This document shows, in pieces, positions 6,616 through 14,123 of a DNA stretch of 28,304 nt (positions are counted from its first letter, which is position 1; every line of letters begins with the position of its first letter). Origin of the DNA: Firmicutes bacterium UBA7523 (lineage in GTDB: Bacteria > Bacillota > Dethiobacteria > Dethiobacterales > Dethiobacteraceae). The stretch spans positions 42,337-70,640 of the forward strand of contig DLMZ01000045.1 in assembly GCA_002479415.1 (NCBI GenBank). The letters are read 5' to 3'. Made by a program: the position numbers and the translations under genes. Below the pieces are notes generated by a model, which saw nothing but the letters and a program-made list of their open reading frames with translations, did not search any database and was not told the origin of the DNA.

Positions 6616-8541
6616 ATGAAAAAGACGTTGACAACAAGATTTCCGCAAAATGATATGGTCGGGAAAGATCAGCTAAAACGAGAGATCAACGCTATTTATG
6701 CTTTGCTTTCCGGTATGATTGGTGCGGATAAGCTAGTTTTGAAGGCTGGGAAGTTGGAGGCGCTTACCTTACTGCGCTCGCGCAAGTTGGAAGACCGCAT
6801 TCTCGGATTGCAGCGGATAATATTTGAAAACCCAGCTTTAGAAAAAACTCCGGAGCCGCAAGAAATACCAGAGATTTTGCAGTCTCTTTATGAAGAATTA
6901 GCTGATCAAATGGCTCGCCGTACAGTGGAAGAATCCATTGAAAGAAAAATTGCTGAAAAAATGCAGGAAAGACATGAAGAGTATATTCAGGAAATTAAGC
7001 GTCAATTGCTCAAAGAGCAAGGAGGTCCGGAAAATCCTCAGACACTAAAAAAATATGCTCAATTGGAAAAAATGAGACATCAAAAACTTAATAAGACTGT
7101 TTTTGAAATTTTACGCCCGAAGACGCTTGAGGAAATTGTGGGACAAGAAAAGGCTGTTCGGGCTCTAATGGCCAAGCTTGCTTCACCGTATCCGCAACAT
7201 ATGATTATTTACGGACCACCCGGAGTGGGTAAAACTACCGCAGCCAGATTAGCATTGGAGGCAGCTAAAGGATTGCCTGAAAGTGTTTTTGACCCCGAGG
7301 CTCCGTTTGTGGAAGTGGACGGTACAACTTTGCGTTGGGATCCCAGAGAAACGACAAATCCGCTTTTAGGTTCAGTACATGATCCCATCTACCAGGGAGC
7401 AAAGCGCGATTTGGTAGATGGCGGTGTGCCTGAACCTAAACCAGGCCTTGTTACTGAAGCACACGGAGGGATCCTCTTTATTGATGAAATTGGCGAACTG
7501 GATGTCCACTTACAAAGTAAGCTGTTAAAAGTGCTGGAAGATAAAAAGGTAGAGTTTGATTCGGCGTACTATGACCCGTCCGACAATCAAGTCCCTCAAT
7601 ATATTCGACAGCTTTTCGAGGAAGGAGCTCCCGCGGATTTTATATTGATAGGCGCTACAACGTGTTCCCCCGAAGATATAAACCCTGCCCTTCGCTCACG
7701 GAGCACATCTGTATTCTTTGAGCCGTTAACGCCGGATCAAGTGCGCTGCATTGTAGAAAAAGCGGCGGAAAAGCTCGACGTATGTTTGGAAGAAGGGGTA
7801 GCCTCAACTATCAGCGAGTATACTACAGAAGGTAGGCAGGCTGTAAACCTTTTGGCTGATTCATTTGGCCTTGGTCTTTATAAGGCTTCTCAAAAAAAAG
7901 CTCAAAGCTCTATAGTCATTGATAGGCAAATGGTGATGGAGTCACTGCGCTCAGGGAGGTATTCTCCCAACACACTAAAGAAAAACATAAAGGGCGCAAT
8001 GCCTGGAAAAGTGTTCGGGCTTGGTGTAAGTGGCTATCTGGGCAGTGTGCTGGAAATTGAAGCAGTAGCTTTTCCGGCACGAGAGCAAGGAAAAGGGACA
8101 ATCCGCTTTAATGAAACAGCAGGCAGTATGGCACGAGATTCGGTGTTTAATGCTGCGGCTGTAATCAGGCGATTATCAGGTGAAGAAATAAGTAACTTTG
8201 ATCTTCATGTCAATGTAATAGGCGGTGGCCGCATCGACGGTCCTTCTGCAGGTTTAGCTACAGTAATTGTCCTGCTTAGTGCAATAAAGGGCTGGCCTGT
8301 AGCACAGAACGTTGCTGTTACCGGTGAAGTTTCTTTACAAGGGGCAGTTCGTCCGGTCGGCGGGATATCGGAAAAGCTTTATGGTGCCCGACTTGCCGGC
8401 ATCTCCACGGTTTTGATTCCCGAGGAAAATAAGGATGATGTTACCTTTGCTATGGACGGCTTAAAAGTAGTTCCTGTGGCTTCTGTAAGCGAAGCTCTGC
8501 CGTTTGTGTTTGAAGATATTAAGGAAAAGATTCCCCACTAA
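6616..8541 (+). CDS. lonC: LonC-type AAA+ protease
   Basis: A 641-residue Lon-family serine protease of the LonC class. Residues 1 to about 160 are a charged helical region in place of the Lon substrate-binding domain. The AAA+ module follows, with Walker A GPPGVGKTT (200-208), Walker B ILFIDEIGEL and the arginine-finger region ALRSRS. The C-terminal proteolytic domain carries the Ser-Lys dyad, S544 in DGPSAG and K587 in SEKLYG. Their 43-residue spacing is the same as in classical Lon, so the protease site looks intact. Some LonC proteins studied elsewhere degrade unfolded protein with weak or no ATPase; here the P-loop is complete. Its place between rplI and dnaB is a known clostridial arrangement. 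A LonB assignment is the main alternative, but LonB carries membrane segments or follows clpX. Confidence 0.88.
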   Translation: MKKTLTTRFPQNDMVGKDQLKREINAIYALLSGMIGADKLVLKAGKLEALTLLRSRKLEDRILGLQRIIFENPALEKTPEPQEIPEILQSLYEELADQMARRTVEESIERKIAEKMQERHEEYIQEIKRQLLKEQGGPENPQTLKKYAQLEKMRHQKLNKTVFEILRPKTLEEIVGQEKAVRALMAKLASPYPQHMIIYGPPGVGKTTAARLALEAAKGLPESVFDPEAPFVEVDGTTLRWDPRETTNPLLGSVHDPIYQGAKRDLVDGGVPEPKPGLVTEAHGGILFIDEIGELDVHLQSKLLKVLEDKKVEFDSAYYDPSDNQVPQYIRQLFEEGAPADFILIGATTCSPEDINPALRSRSTSVFFEPLTPDQVRCIVEKAAEKLDVCLEEGVASTISEYTTEGRQAVNLLADSFGLGLYKASQKKAQSSIVIDRQMVMESLRSGRYSPNTLKKNIKGAMPGKVFGLGVSGYLGSVLEIEAVAFPAREQGKGTIRFNETAGSMARDSVFNAAAVIRRLSGEEISNFDLHVNVIGGGRIDGPSAGLATVIVLLSAIKGWPVAQNVAVTGEVSLQGAVRPVGGISEKLYGARLAGISTVLIPEENKDDVTFAMDGLKVVPVASVSEALPFVFEDIKEKIPH

Positions 8542-8554
8542 AAGAGGTGTTCCA

Positions 8555-9910
8555 ATGACCGCGAGTTTAGAGCGGATTCCGCCGCAGAACATTGAAGCGG
8601 AGCAGTCGGTGCTTGGTTCAATGTTGATTGACAAAGATGCAATTATTACCGCGTCTGAGTACTTGAGTGTCAAAGACTTTTATCGTGATGGGCACCAAAA
8701 AGTCTTTGCTTCTATGACTGCTTTATCTGAGCGAGGCGAACCTGTAGATTTAGTTACGCTGGTTGAGGAGCTGGGACGGCACAATCAACTTGAAAATATT
8801 GGCGGGATGTCTTACCTGACTACATTGGCCAATATTGTTCCCACAGCTGCCAATGTGGCATACTATGCTCGAATTGTCCGTGATAAGGCTGTGCTTCGTT
8901 CAATGATAAATGTTGCGACACGTATAGTAACCAGGAGTTTCGAAGCTGCTGATAACGTGGAAGAAATTCTGGATGAAGCGGAAAAAGCTATTTTTGATGT
9001 ATCTCAGCGTTCAAGTTCTCAGGGATTCTCTAGTATGAAGGATATTCTAAAGGGAGCTTTTGAACGCATTGACAAGCTTTGGGGCAACAAAGGTGGCGTG
9101 ACCGGAGTGCCAACCGGGTTCCCAGATTTGGATAATATCACATGTGGATTTCAAAATTCAGATTTGATTATTATCGCAGCTCGTCCTAGCATGGGAAAGA
9201 CTACGCTGGCGCTAAATATCGCTCAGAATATTTCGGTTAATGAAAAACTTCCGGTTGCAATATTTTCTCTGGAAATGTCCAAAGAGCAGCTTGTTCAGCG
9301 TATGCTTGTTGCTCAAGCTAATATCGACGCTCAGCGCTTGCGCCGTGGCTATCTTTCCGATGAAGACTATCCAAAGCTGACCAGGGCTGCGGGGCCGTTG
9401 GCTGAAGCGCCTCTCTTTATCGATGACACCGCAGCCATTTCTATTATGGAAATGCGGGCCAAAGCGCGCCGTCTTAAAGCAGAACATGGGCTAGCTGCAA
9501 TTTTTGTCGATTATCTGCAGCTGATGAGAGGCAGTGAGCGCAGTGAAAATCGTCAGCAAGAAATTTCCGGCATTTCCCGCTCGTTAAAAGCTCTGGCTAA
9601 AGAATTAGAAGTGCCTGTAATTGCATTATCGCAGCTTTCCCGTGCAGTAGAGCAGCGAGAAAAAAAACGACCTATTCTCAGCGACTTGCTGGAGTCTGGA
9701 GGCATCGAGGCTAATGCCGATGTTGTTGCTTTTATTTATCGCGAGGGATATTATAACCAGGATATGGAAAACAGGCATGAGACTGATATTATTATTGCCA
9801 AGCAACGTAACGGCCCTGTAGGCAGTATTCAATTATACTTTAAGGAAAGTCATAACAAATTTCTCAGCATTTCTCGTGACCACGGTCAGGAAGGTCAGCG
9901 CCCTGCTTGA
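8555..9910 (+). CDS. dnaB: Replicative DNA helicase DnaB
   Basis: A 451-residue hexameric 5'-3' helicase of the replication fork (called DnaC in Bacillus). The N-terminal DnaG-interacting domain begins at RIPPQNIEAEQSVLGSML. The RecA-like motor has Walker A ARPSMGKTT (K215), Walker B FVDYLQLM and the C-terminal arginine-containing KQRNGPVG. No intein interrupts the P-loop. The ATG at 8555 follows AAGAGGTG at 8542-8549; the longer reading into lonC is not supported. It starts 13 bases after lonC. The stop codon overlaps a TTGACA promoter element for the purA leader. Confidence 0.98.
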   Translation: MTASLERIPPQNIEAEQSVLGSMLIDKDAIITASEYLSVKDFYRDGHQKVFASMTALSERGEPVDLVTLVEELGRHNQLENIGGMSYLTTLANIVPTAANVAYYARIVRDKAVLRSMINVATRIVTRSFEAADNVEEILDEAEKAIFDVSQRSSSQGFSSMKDILKGAFERIDKLWGNKGGVTGVPTGFPDLDNITCGFQNSDLIIIAARPSMGKTTLALNIAQNISVNEKLPVAIFSLEMSKEQLVQRMLVAQANIDAQRLRRGYLSDEDYPKLTRAAGPLAEAPLFIDDTAAISIMEMRAKARRLKAEHGLAAIFVDYLQLMRGSERSENRQQEISGISRSLKALAKELEVPVIALSQLSRAVEQREKKRPILSDLLESGGIEANADVVAFIYREGYYNQDMENRHETDIIIAKQRNGPVGSIQLYFKESHNKFLSISRDHGQEGQRPA

Positions 9911-9935
9911 CAAAAACAGCTTACTCTGCTAAACT
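9907..9935 (+). promoter_or_regulatory. Promoter upstream of purA
   Basis: TTGACA (9907-9912), a 17-base spacer and TAAACT (9930-9935). The -35 overlaps the dnaB stop codon. Transcription would begin near 9942 and meet a hairpin-terminator before purA. Confidence 0.6.
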
Positions 9936-9977
9936 ACCCTTGGTAAACTATGAAAAAGGTGTGTGTGCAAATGTAAA

Positions 9978-10018
9978 AAAACTCAAATGGAATGAATATT
10001 CTGTTTGAGTTATTTTTT
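9978..10018 (+). terminator. Terminator or attenuator between dnaB and purA
   Basis: AACTCAAA (9980-9987) pairs with TTTGAGTT (10004-10011). The stem continues inward through two wobble pairs and GAAT/ATTC around a 4-base loop, and a TATTTTTT run follows. It can end the rplI-lonC-dnaB transcript. As it is downstream of the TTGACA promoter and 20 bases before the purA start, it could also attenuate purA. Confidence 0.8.
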
Positions 10019-10037
10019 GTAGGATGGGAGTGAGCTT

Positions 10038-11321
10038 ATGTCAACAGTTGTGTTGATTGGATCGCAGTGGGGAGATGAAGGGAAAGGAAAAGTAACAGAT
10101 TTTCTGGCGGAAAAGGCTGATGTGGTCGTTCGTTATCAAGGGGGAACCAACGCGGGTCATACTCTAACCGTGGGAGACGACGTCTTTAAGCTTCATCTAA
10201 TTCCATCGGGTATTCTTTATCCGGGGAAAAGATGCATTATTGGCAACGGGGTTGTCTTGGACGCAGCAGCACTTACAAAAGAGATGGCAGGGCTGCAGGA
10301 GAGGAACATAGATTTATCTCAGTTGCGTATCAGTGACCGGGCGCATTTAGTCATGCCGTACCATAAGCTTTTTGACGAGCTGGATGAGGAGCTTCGAGGT
10401 AAAGCTAAGATAGGCACGACACTTCGGGGTATCGGGCCGGCATATATGGATAAAGTGCACCGTGCAGGAATGAGAGTCGCTGATTTGCTTGATGAGCGTG
10501 AATTTCGTGGAAAGCTTGCGGCACTTTTGGAAGGCAAGAATTTGCTGCTTACAAAAGTGTATGATGCCAAGCCGTTTGATGTTGATGAGATTTTTGAAGA
10601 ATACAGGCAATATGCGGATACTCTCCGGCCATATGTTACCGATACCAGCTTGCTTTTGGATGAAGAGATTCGCTCGGGGTCTAAAATCCTCTTTGAGGGT
10701 GCTCAGGGTACCATGCTTGACCTTGATCATGGAACCTATCCTTTTGTCACTTCTTCTTCGCCTACTGCTGGAGGAGCTTGTATGGGAGCAGGCGTGGGTC
10801 CCACTCGCATAAATCATGTGCTGGGAGTGGCCAAGGCATATACAACCCGTGTAGGAGATGGCCCGTTCCCTTCGGAGCTACATGATGAAATAGGGGATAA
10901 AATTAGAGAAATAGGCCGTGAATATGGTACAACTACTGGGAGGCCGCGGAGAATAGGCTGGCTTGATGCCGTTATTTTACGTTATGCCACCAGGGTTAAC
11001 GGCCTTAGTTCTCTTGCTCTGACACTGCTGGATGTTCTAACCGGACAGGAAACAGTTAAAATATGTACTGCGTATCGTTATAAGGGTGAAGTTATCCATC
11101 ATGTTCCGGCTATGCTGGGTGCACTGGATGAGTGTGAGCCTGTTTTTGAAGAATTGCCCGGCTGGCATGAAGATTTGACAAATATAGATTCTTTTGAAGA
11201 TTTTCCTGTTGCCGCAAAAAACTATGTGCAGCGTGTTGCAGAGCTGACTGATGTTCCGGTGGCATTGGTATCAGTAGGGCCTAAGCGTAAACAAACTAAA
11301 ATTCTCATAGATATTTTTTAA
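10038..11321 (+). CDS. purA: Adenylosuccinate synthetase
   Basis: Makes adenylosuccinate from IMP, aspartate and GTP, the first committed step to AMP. The length of 427 residues is standard. The catalytic loop QWGDEGKGK (D13) and H41 in GGTNAGHT are present, along with the IMP-site GTTLRGIGPAY, the later TRVGDGPFP and GTTTGRPRRIGW, and the base-recognition VGPKRKQT near the end. GGGAGTGAG precedes the ATG. It is preceded by its own promoter and hairpin and followed by the tRNA pair, so it is probably monocistronic. No clear terminator is seen after it. Confidence 0.98.
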   Translation: MSTVVLIGSQWGDEGKGKVTDFLAEKADVVVRYQGGTNAGHTLTVGDDVFKLHLIPSGILYPGKRCIIGNGVVLDAAALTKEMAGLQERNIDLSQLRISDRAHLVMPYHKLFDELDEELRGKAKIGTTLRGIGPAYMDKVHRAGMRVADLLDEREFRGKLAALLEGKNLLLTKVYDAKPFDVDEIFEEYRQYADTLRPYVTDTSLLLDEEIRSGSKILFEGAQGTMLDLDHGTYPFVTSSSPTAGGACMGAGVGPTRINHVLGVAKAYTTRVGDGPFPSELHDEIGDKIREIGREYGTTTGRPRRIGWLDAVILRYATRVNGLSSLALTLLDVLTGQETVKICTAYRYKGEVIHHVPAMLGALDECEPVFEELPGWHEDLTNIDSFEDFPVAAKNYVQRVAELTDVPVALVSVGPKRKQTKILIDIF

Positions 11322-11360
11322 CGTCTTAACATTTTAGGCCAGATGCATATAAATTAAGCA

Positions 11361-11389
11361 TTGACAAATAGCCATAAATATTGTAGAAT
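11361..11389 (+). promoter_or_regulatory. Near-consensus promoter of the tRNA pair
   Basis: TTGACA (11361-11366), exactly 17 bases, then TAGAAT (11384-11389). The expected start is about 15 bases before tRNA-Lys. This is the strongest sigma-A promoter in the window, as expected for a stable-RNA unit. Confidence 0.88.
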
Positions 11390-11409
11390 GTTTTTCTGTA
11401 GGGTAGCGT

Positions 11410-11485
11410 GAGCCATTAGCTCAGTCGGTAGAGCACCTGACTTTTAATCAGGGTGTCGATGGTTCGAGTCCATCATGGCTCACCA
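11410..11485 (+). tRNA. tRNA-Lys (anticodon TTT)
   Basis: A 76-base cloverleaf. The acceptor arms are GAGCCAT and ATGGCTC, the D arm contains GCTC-AGTCGGTA-GAGC, and the anticodon loop CTTTTAA puts TTT at 11443-11445. The T loop is TTCGAGT, and CCA is encoded at 11483-11485. Confidence 0.97.
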
Positions 11486-11492
11486 AAATTTA

Positions 11493-11567
11493 GGCCCCTT
11501 GGTCAAGCGGTTAAGACACCTGCCTTTCACGCAGGTAACGGGGGTTCGATTCCCCCAGGGGTCACCA
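11493..11567 (+). tRNA. tRNA-Glu (anticodon TTC)
   Basis: A 75-base cloverleaf only 7 bases after tRNA-Lys. The acceptor arms are GGCCCCT and AGGGGTC, and the anticodon stem CCTGC/GCAGG encloses the loop CTTTCAC, with TTC at 11526-11528. The T arm is GGGGG-TTCGATT-CCCCC, and CCA is encoded. Confidence 0.97.
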
Positions 11568-11578
11568 ATTAGTGAGAT

Positions 11579-11605
11579 TAAAGAGGCCGTAAGGCCTCTT
11601 TTTTT
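11579..11605 (+). terminator. Intrinsic terminator of the tRNA operon
   Basis: The perfect 8-bp stem AAGAGGCC / GGCCTCTT with a GTAA tetraloop, followed by TTTTT; it begins 14 bases after the tRNA-Glu CCA. Confidence 0.93.
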
Positions 11606-11720
11606 AAAAAAATTTAATAATTGATTAACTATTAGCAGGAATACAAGGGAAAGATGCCGAATAGTACGCGTGGCCCTTAAAAGAAAGCCGGAAACAGCGG
11701 TGCTTACTACGAGGTGTTAT

Positions 11721-13100
11721 ATGGTATTTTCTGCAATACATAAACTTATTGGACATGTTTGCAAAAATAGCAATGGTAAAAAAATTGGTGCTGTGTTTTT
11801 AATTGCGGTAGCCCTAATTGTGGTGGCGTTTAAAACTGTTTCAGGATCTCATGTATATGCGGTTTATTTTGATGACCGGGAAATAGGATACGTGCTTGAT
11901 AAAGATGATATATTAGAATATGTGGAGCAGCTTCATCACGAAGAATCAGAACGTTACGGTTTGCAGGTTAATCCGCTTAACGAGGTTCGTGTTGTAAGAG
12001 TAAAAAAATCGGCAGGCATACAACCAAAGGAAGCAATTGTTAAGAACCAGTTGCGTGACATAATGGAATATGATGTGTATGCGTATGCAATTATAGTAAA
12101 TGGCAAACCGACTTTGGCTGTTCGTTCCATTGAAGAATATGATGAGGTAATAGAAGAACTAAAAGGTGCATATGTTAGCGGCAAAGATAATTCTGTAATT
12201 CAGGCTGTAGTGCTTAATGATCAAGTAGAGGCCCGTCTTACACAGGTTGATCCCAATGCTTTATATAGCGTTGATAAAGCGGCTGAAATTTTGCGCCGCG
12301 GCACTGACAGGCAGGAAACATATTTGGTTTCCCGCGGAGACTCTCTTTGGACTATAGCTAGGAACAATAATATGACAATAAATGAAATTCAGCAGGCTAA
12401 TCCTCAATTAGGTAATTCAGATCGTCTGCAGCCCGGAGAAAAGCTGAGCTTGGTTGTTGCAGATCCTTATGTTAGTGTATCTGTAACTGAAGAAATTGTG
12501 GTAAAGGAAAAAATTCCTTTTGAAGTGAAATACCAAAATGACAGTAATATGTATACCGGGGCTACGAAGATTATAACTCCGGGTAAGTATGGATATAAAG
12601 AGGTTACATACCTCGTTACCAAGACTAACGGCAACGAAGTGCACAGGGAAACGATTAATGAGGTGATTGCTGAGAACCCAAAGGCTCAGGTTGTTGCAAG
12701 GGGAACCTTAAAAGCTCCCGTTGCAGGTACTGGACGTTTTCTCTGGCCTGTGGCTGGAGGAGGCAGGATTACCTCTCGTTATGGTATGCGTGGCTCTCGT
12801 TTCCATGCAGGGGTGGATATTGGCGCATCTACAGGTACAGCTGTGCTGGCCGCTGATTCCGGGGTGGTCACTTATGCTGGCTGGGCCGGGGCATATGGCA
12901 TCTTGGTAACTATTGACCATGGGAATGGCTACGTAACTAAATATGCTCACAATTCATCCGTTCTTGTGTCTGTAGGGCAGAAGGTGACTAAAGGTTCACA
13001 AATTGCCCGTGTTGGCAGCACAGGAAATTCTACGGGTCCGCATCTGCATTTTGAAATTCTGCGTAACGGCTCCACCGTTAATCCGCTTAGCTTTTTCTAG
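11721..13100 (+). CDS. LysM-G5-M23 cell-wall endopeptidase
   Basis: A 459-residue extracytoplasmic murein hydrolase. In order: a membrane anchor (about residues 23-38), a divergent N-terminal region with YAVYFDDREIGYV-type repeats (about 43-190), a LysM domain (about 200-245, YLVSRGDSLWTIARNN), a G5 domain (about 249-328), and an M23 domain (about 340-459). The zinc motifs are H362-x3-D366 and H441/H443 in PHLHFE, with YAH between. The start at ATG 11721 follows GAGGTG at 11711-11716. A GTG at 11670 would add 17 residues but has no ribosome-binding site. It lies just before walRK, whose regulator controls wall hydrolases in other Firmicutes. I see no TGTWAH-N5-TGTWAH WalR box before it. Confidence 0.92.
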   Translation: MVFSAIHKLIGHVCKNSNGKKIGAVFLIAVALIVVAFKTVSGSHVYAVYFDDREIGYVLDKDDILEYVEQLHHEESERYGLQVNPLNEVRVVRVKKSAGIQPKEAIVKNQLRDIMEYDVYAYAIIVNGKPTLAVRSIEEYDEVIEELKGAYVSGKDNSVIQAVVLNDQVEARLTQVDPNALYSVDKAAEILRRGTDRQETYLVSRGDSLWTIARNNNMTINEIQQANPQLGNSDRLQPGEKLSLVVADPYVSVSVTEEIVVKEKIPFEVKYQNDSNMYTGATKIITPGKYGYKEVTYLVTKTNGNEVHRETINEVIAENPKAQVVARGTLKAPVAGTGRFLWPVAGGGRITSRYGMRGSRFHAGVDIGASTGTAVLAADSGVVTYAGWAGAYGILVTIDHGNGYVTKYAHNSSVLVSVGQKVTKGSQIARVGSTGNSTGPHLHFEILRNGSTVNPLSFF

Positions 13101-13146
13101 CAGATTAAGCCCTTAAACGAAATAAAGCAGTGAACACGGAGCAAAT

Positions 13147-13204
13147 AAACCCAACTCGAAGGCGTGTCGTGAATTTATAAGCCTAAGCGTTGGGTTTGTT
13201 GTTA
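13147..13204 (+). terminator. Probable terminator after the LysM-M23 gene
   Basis: AAACCCAAC (13147-13155) pairs with GTTGGGTTT (13189-13197). The inner AGGC/GCCT pairs, and GTTGTTA follows. The stem is good, but the loop is large and the T-tract weak. Confidence 0.5.
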
Positions 13205-13240
13205 CTAATAATCTGTCACAAAATAATAACTTCCTGTAAC

Positions 13241-13267
13241 ATACCTGCAATATATTGCAGGTATAAT
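13241..13267 (+). promoter_or_regulatory. Palindromic operator overlapping a TATAAT promoter element
   Basis: A 24-bp perfect palindrome: ATACCTGCAATA at 13241-13252 followed by its exact reverse complement, ending at 13264. Its right end runs into TATAAT (13262-13267). No good -35 lies 16-19 bases upstream, so the promoter would be weak, or driven by whatever binds the palindrome. The symmetry suggests a dimeric regulator's operator; I cannot name the regulator. Confidence 0.55.
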
Positions 13268-13270
13268 GAA

Positions 13271-13333
13271 ATTAAGTTTAACCCCCTCTTAATATATTTT
13301 TTTGACGACGTGGTACCTCCACGTTTTTTTTTT
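13271..13333 (+). ncRNA. Candidate short leader RNA or sRNA upstream of walR
   Basis: Downstream of the TATAAT at 13262 are a hairpin, ATTAAG/CTTAAT, with an 11-base loop containing CCCCCT, and then an ACGTGG/CCACGT stem with ten T's. The expected product is about 55-60 bases. The C-rich loop is complementary to Shine-Dalgarno sequences, as in several Firmicute sRNAs. No transcript evidence; the promoter is poor. It may instead be only a leader attenuator for walR. Confidence 0.3.
13308..13333 (+). terminator. Intrinsic terminator in the walR leader
   Basis: ACGTGG (13308-13313), loop TACCT, CCACGT (13319-13324), then an uninterrupted T run to 13333. It is about 95 bases before the walR start and downstream of the palindromic promoter. 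Confidence 0.8.
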
Positions 13334-13361
13334 GGAAATTAATGATTGAATAGGGTATATA
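13332..13361 (+). promoter_or_regulatory. Possible second walR promoter
   Basis: TTGGAA (13332-13337), 18 bases, then TATATA (13356-13361), placed just downstream of the leader terminator. The -10 lies inside a small palindrome GGTATATACC. It would let walR be transcribed independently of the upstream terminator. Confidence 0.4.
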
Positions 13362-13427
13362 CCAAAAAAGAAGGAAATAAACTTATGTCGGAGAATACGT
13401 ATGAAAACATACAATTGAGGTGTGACG

Positions 13428-14123
13428 ATGACGCGCGGAAAAATTCTTGTAGTCGATGATGAAAAGCCGATTGCAGAAATCCTGCGCTACAATTTAGAGC
13501 AGGAAGGTTTTGCCGTAGTTTTAGCATATGACGGTGCCGAAGCGTTGCAAAAGTTAAGACGAGAGCGACCTGATTTAGTATTACTAGATGTAATGCTGCC
13601 TAAAAAGGATGGTTTTGCTGTTTGCGGTGAGATTCGCAGGTTTGATAACGTGCCGATTATTATGCTCACAGCAAAAGACGCTGAGCTTGATAAAGTATTG
13701 GGGCTGGAACTTGGAGCAGACGACTACGTTACCAAGCCTTTTTCAGCTAGGGAAGTGGTTGCCCGCGTAAAAGCACAGCTCCGCCGCTTTCAATCGAATG
13801 ATCAAGCTGGAGAAAAATTAGTTTATCACAATCTTATTTTATATACAGATCGAATGGAGCTGGCAAAAGACGGAGAGGTAATTGACCTGACTTACAGAGA
13901 ATACTTGCTTCTTGAGTATTTATTGCGTAATGCCGGGCTTGTCTTCAGTAGGGAAAAATTGTTGGAGGAAGTCTGGGGCTATGACTTTTATGGTGATGAA
14001 CGAACTGTCGATGTAGCTATTCGCCGATTGCGAGAAAAAATTGAGGATAGCCCAAGCGATCCACAGTATATCGCAACAAAACGGGGAGCTGGATATTACT
14101 TTAGGAGAAAAATGTATGTTTAA
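13428..14123 (+). CDS. walR: Cell-wall response regulator WalR (YycF)
   Basis: A 231-residue OmpR-type response regulator, the usually essential regulator of wall metabolism in Firmicutes. The receiver domain (1 to about 118) has the acidic pocket VDDEKP, the phosphoacceptor D54 in LLDVMLP, the conserved T in IMLTAKD and K in YVTKPF. A winged-helix DNA-binding domain (about 133-229) follows, with LTYREYLLLEYLL and ERTVDVAIRRLREKIE. GAGGTG at 13417-13422 sets the ATG at 13428; the GTG at 13422 lies within the ribosome-binding site. It overlaps walK by 8 bases, so the pair is translationally coupled. The identification rests on the partner WalK and the following yycH and yycI. Confidence 0.95.
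   Translation: MTRGKILVVDDEKPIAEILRYNLEQEGFAVVLAYDGAEALQKLRRERPDLVLLDVMLPKKDGFAVCGEIRRFDNVPIIMLTAKDAELDKVLGLELGADDYVTKPFSAREVVARVKAQLRRFQSNDQAGEKLVYHNLILYTDRMELAKDGEVIDLTYREYLLLEYLLRNAGLVFSREKLLEEVWGYDFYGDERTVDVAIRRLREKIEDSPSDPQYIATKRGAGYYFRRKMYV

Larger units (their letters stand above)
13101..13427. other. Complex leader region between the M23 gene and walR
   Basis: 327 bases without a convincing gene but dense in signals: a terminator-like stem at 13147-13197, a 24-bp palindrome over a TATAAT at 13241-13267, a hairpin with a C-rich loop at 13271-13293, a terminator with a ten-T run at 13308-13333, and a second promoter-like pair at 13332-13361. A short GTATG-AAAA-CATAC hairpin lies close to the walR ribosome-binding site. 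A 24-codon reading frame from 13385 has a weak ribosome-binding site and overlaps walR, so I do not call it. Confidence 0.55.

Noticed and set aside
9950..9976. Nine-codon leader peptide frame (MKKVCVQM) before the purA hairpin
   Set aside because: It would begin only about 8 bases after the predicted transcript start, has no ribosome-binding site, and has no run of regulatory codons.
10347..10817. 156-codon minus-strand reading frame inside purA
   Set aside because: It lies wholly opposite a conserved purA and has no ribosome-binding site or domain.
11410..11567. tRNA genes as an integration site for a mobile element
   Set aside because: No duplicated tRNA 3' end, integrase or foreign-looking gene is found nearby; the unit has its own promoter and terminator.
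13385..13459. 24-codon reading frame before walR
   Set aside because: The ribosome-binding site is weak, the frame overlaps walR, and the peptide has no recognisable feature.
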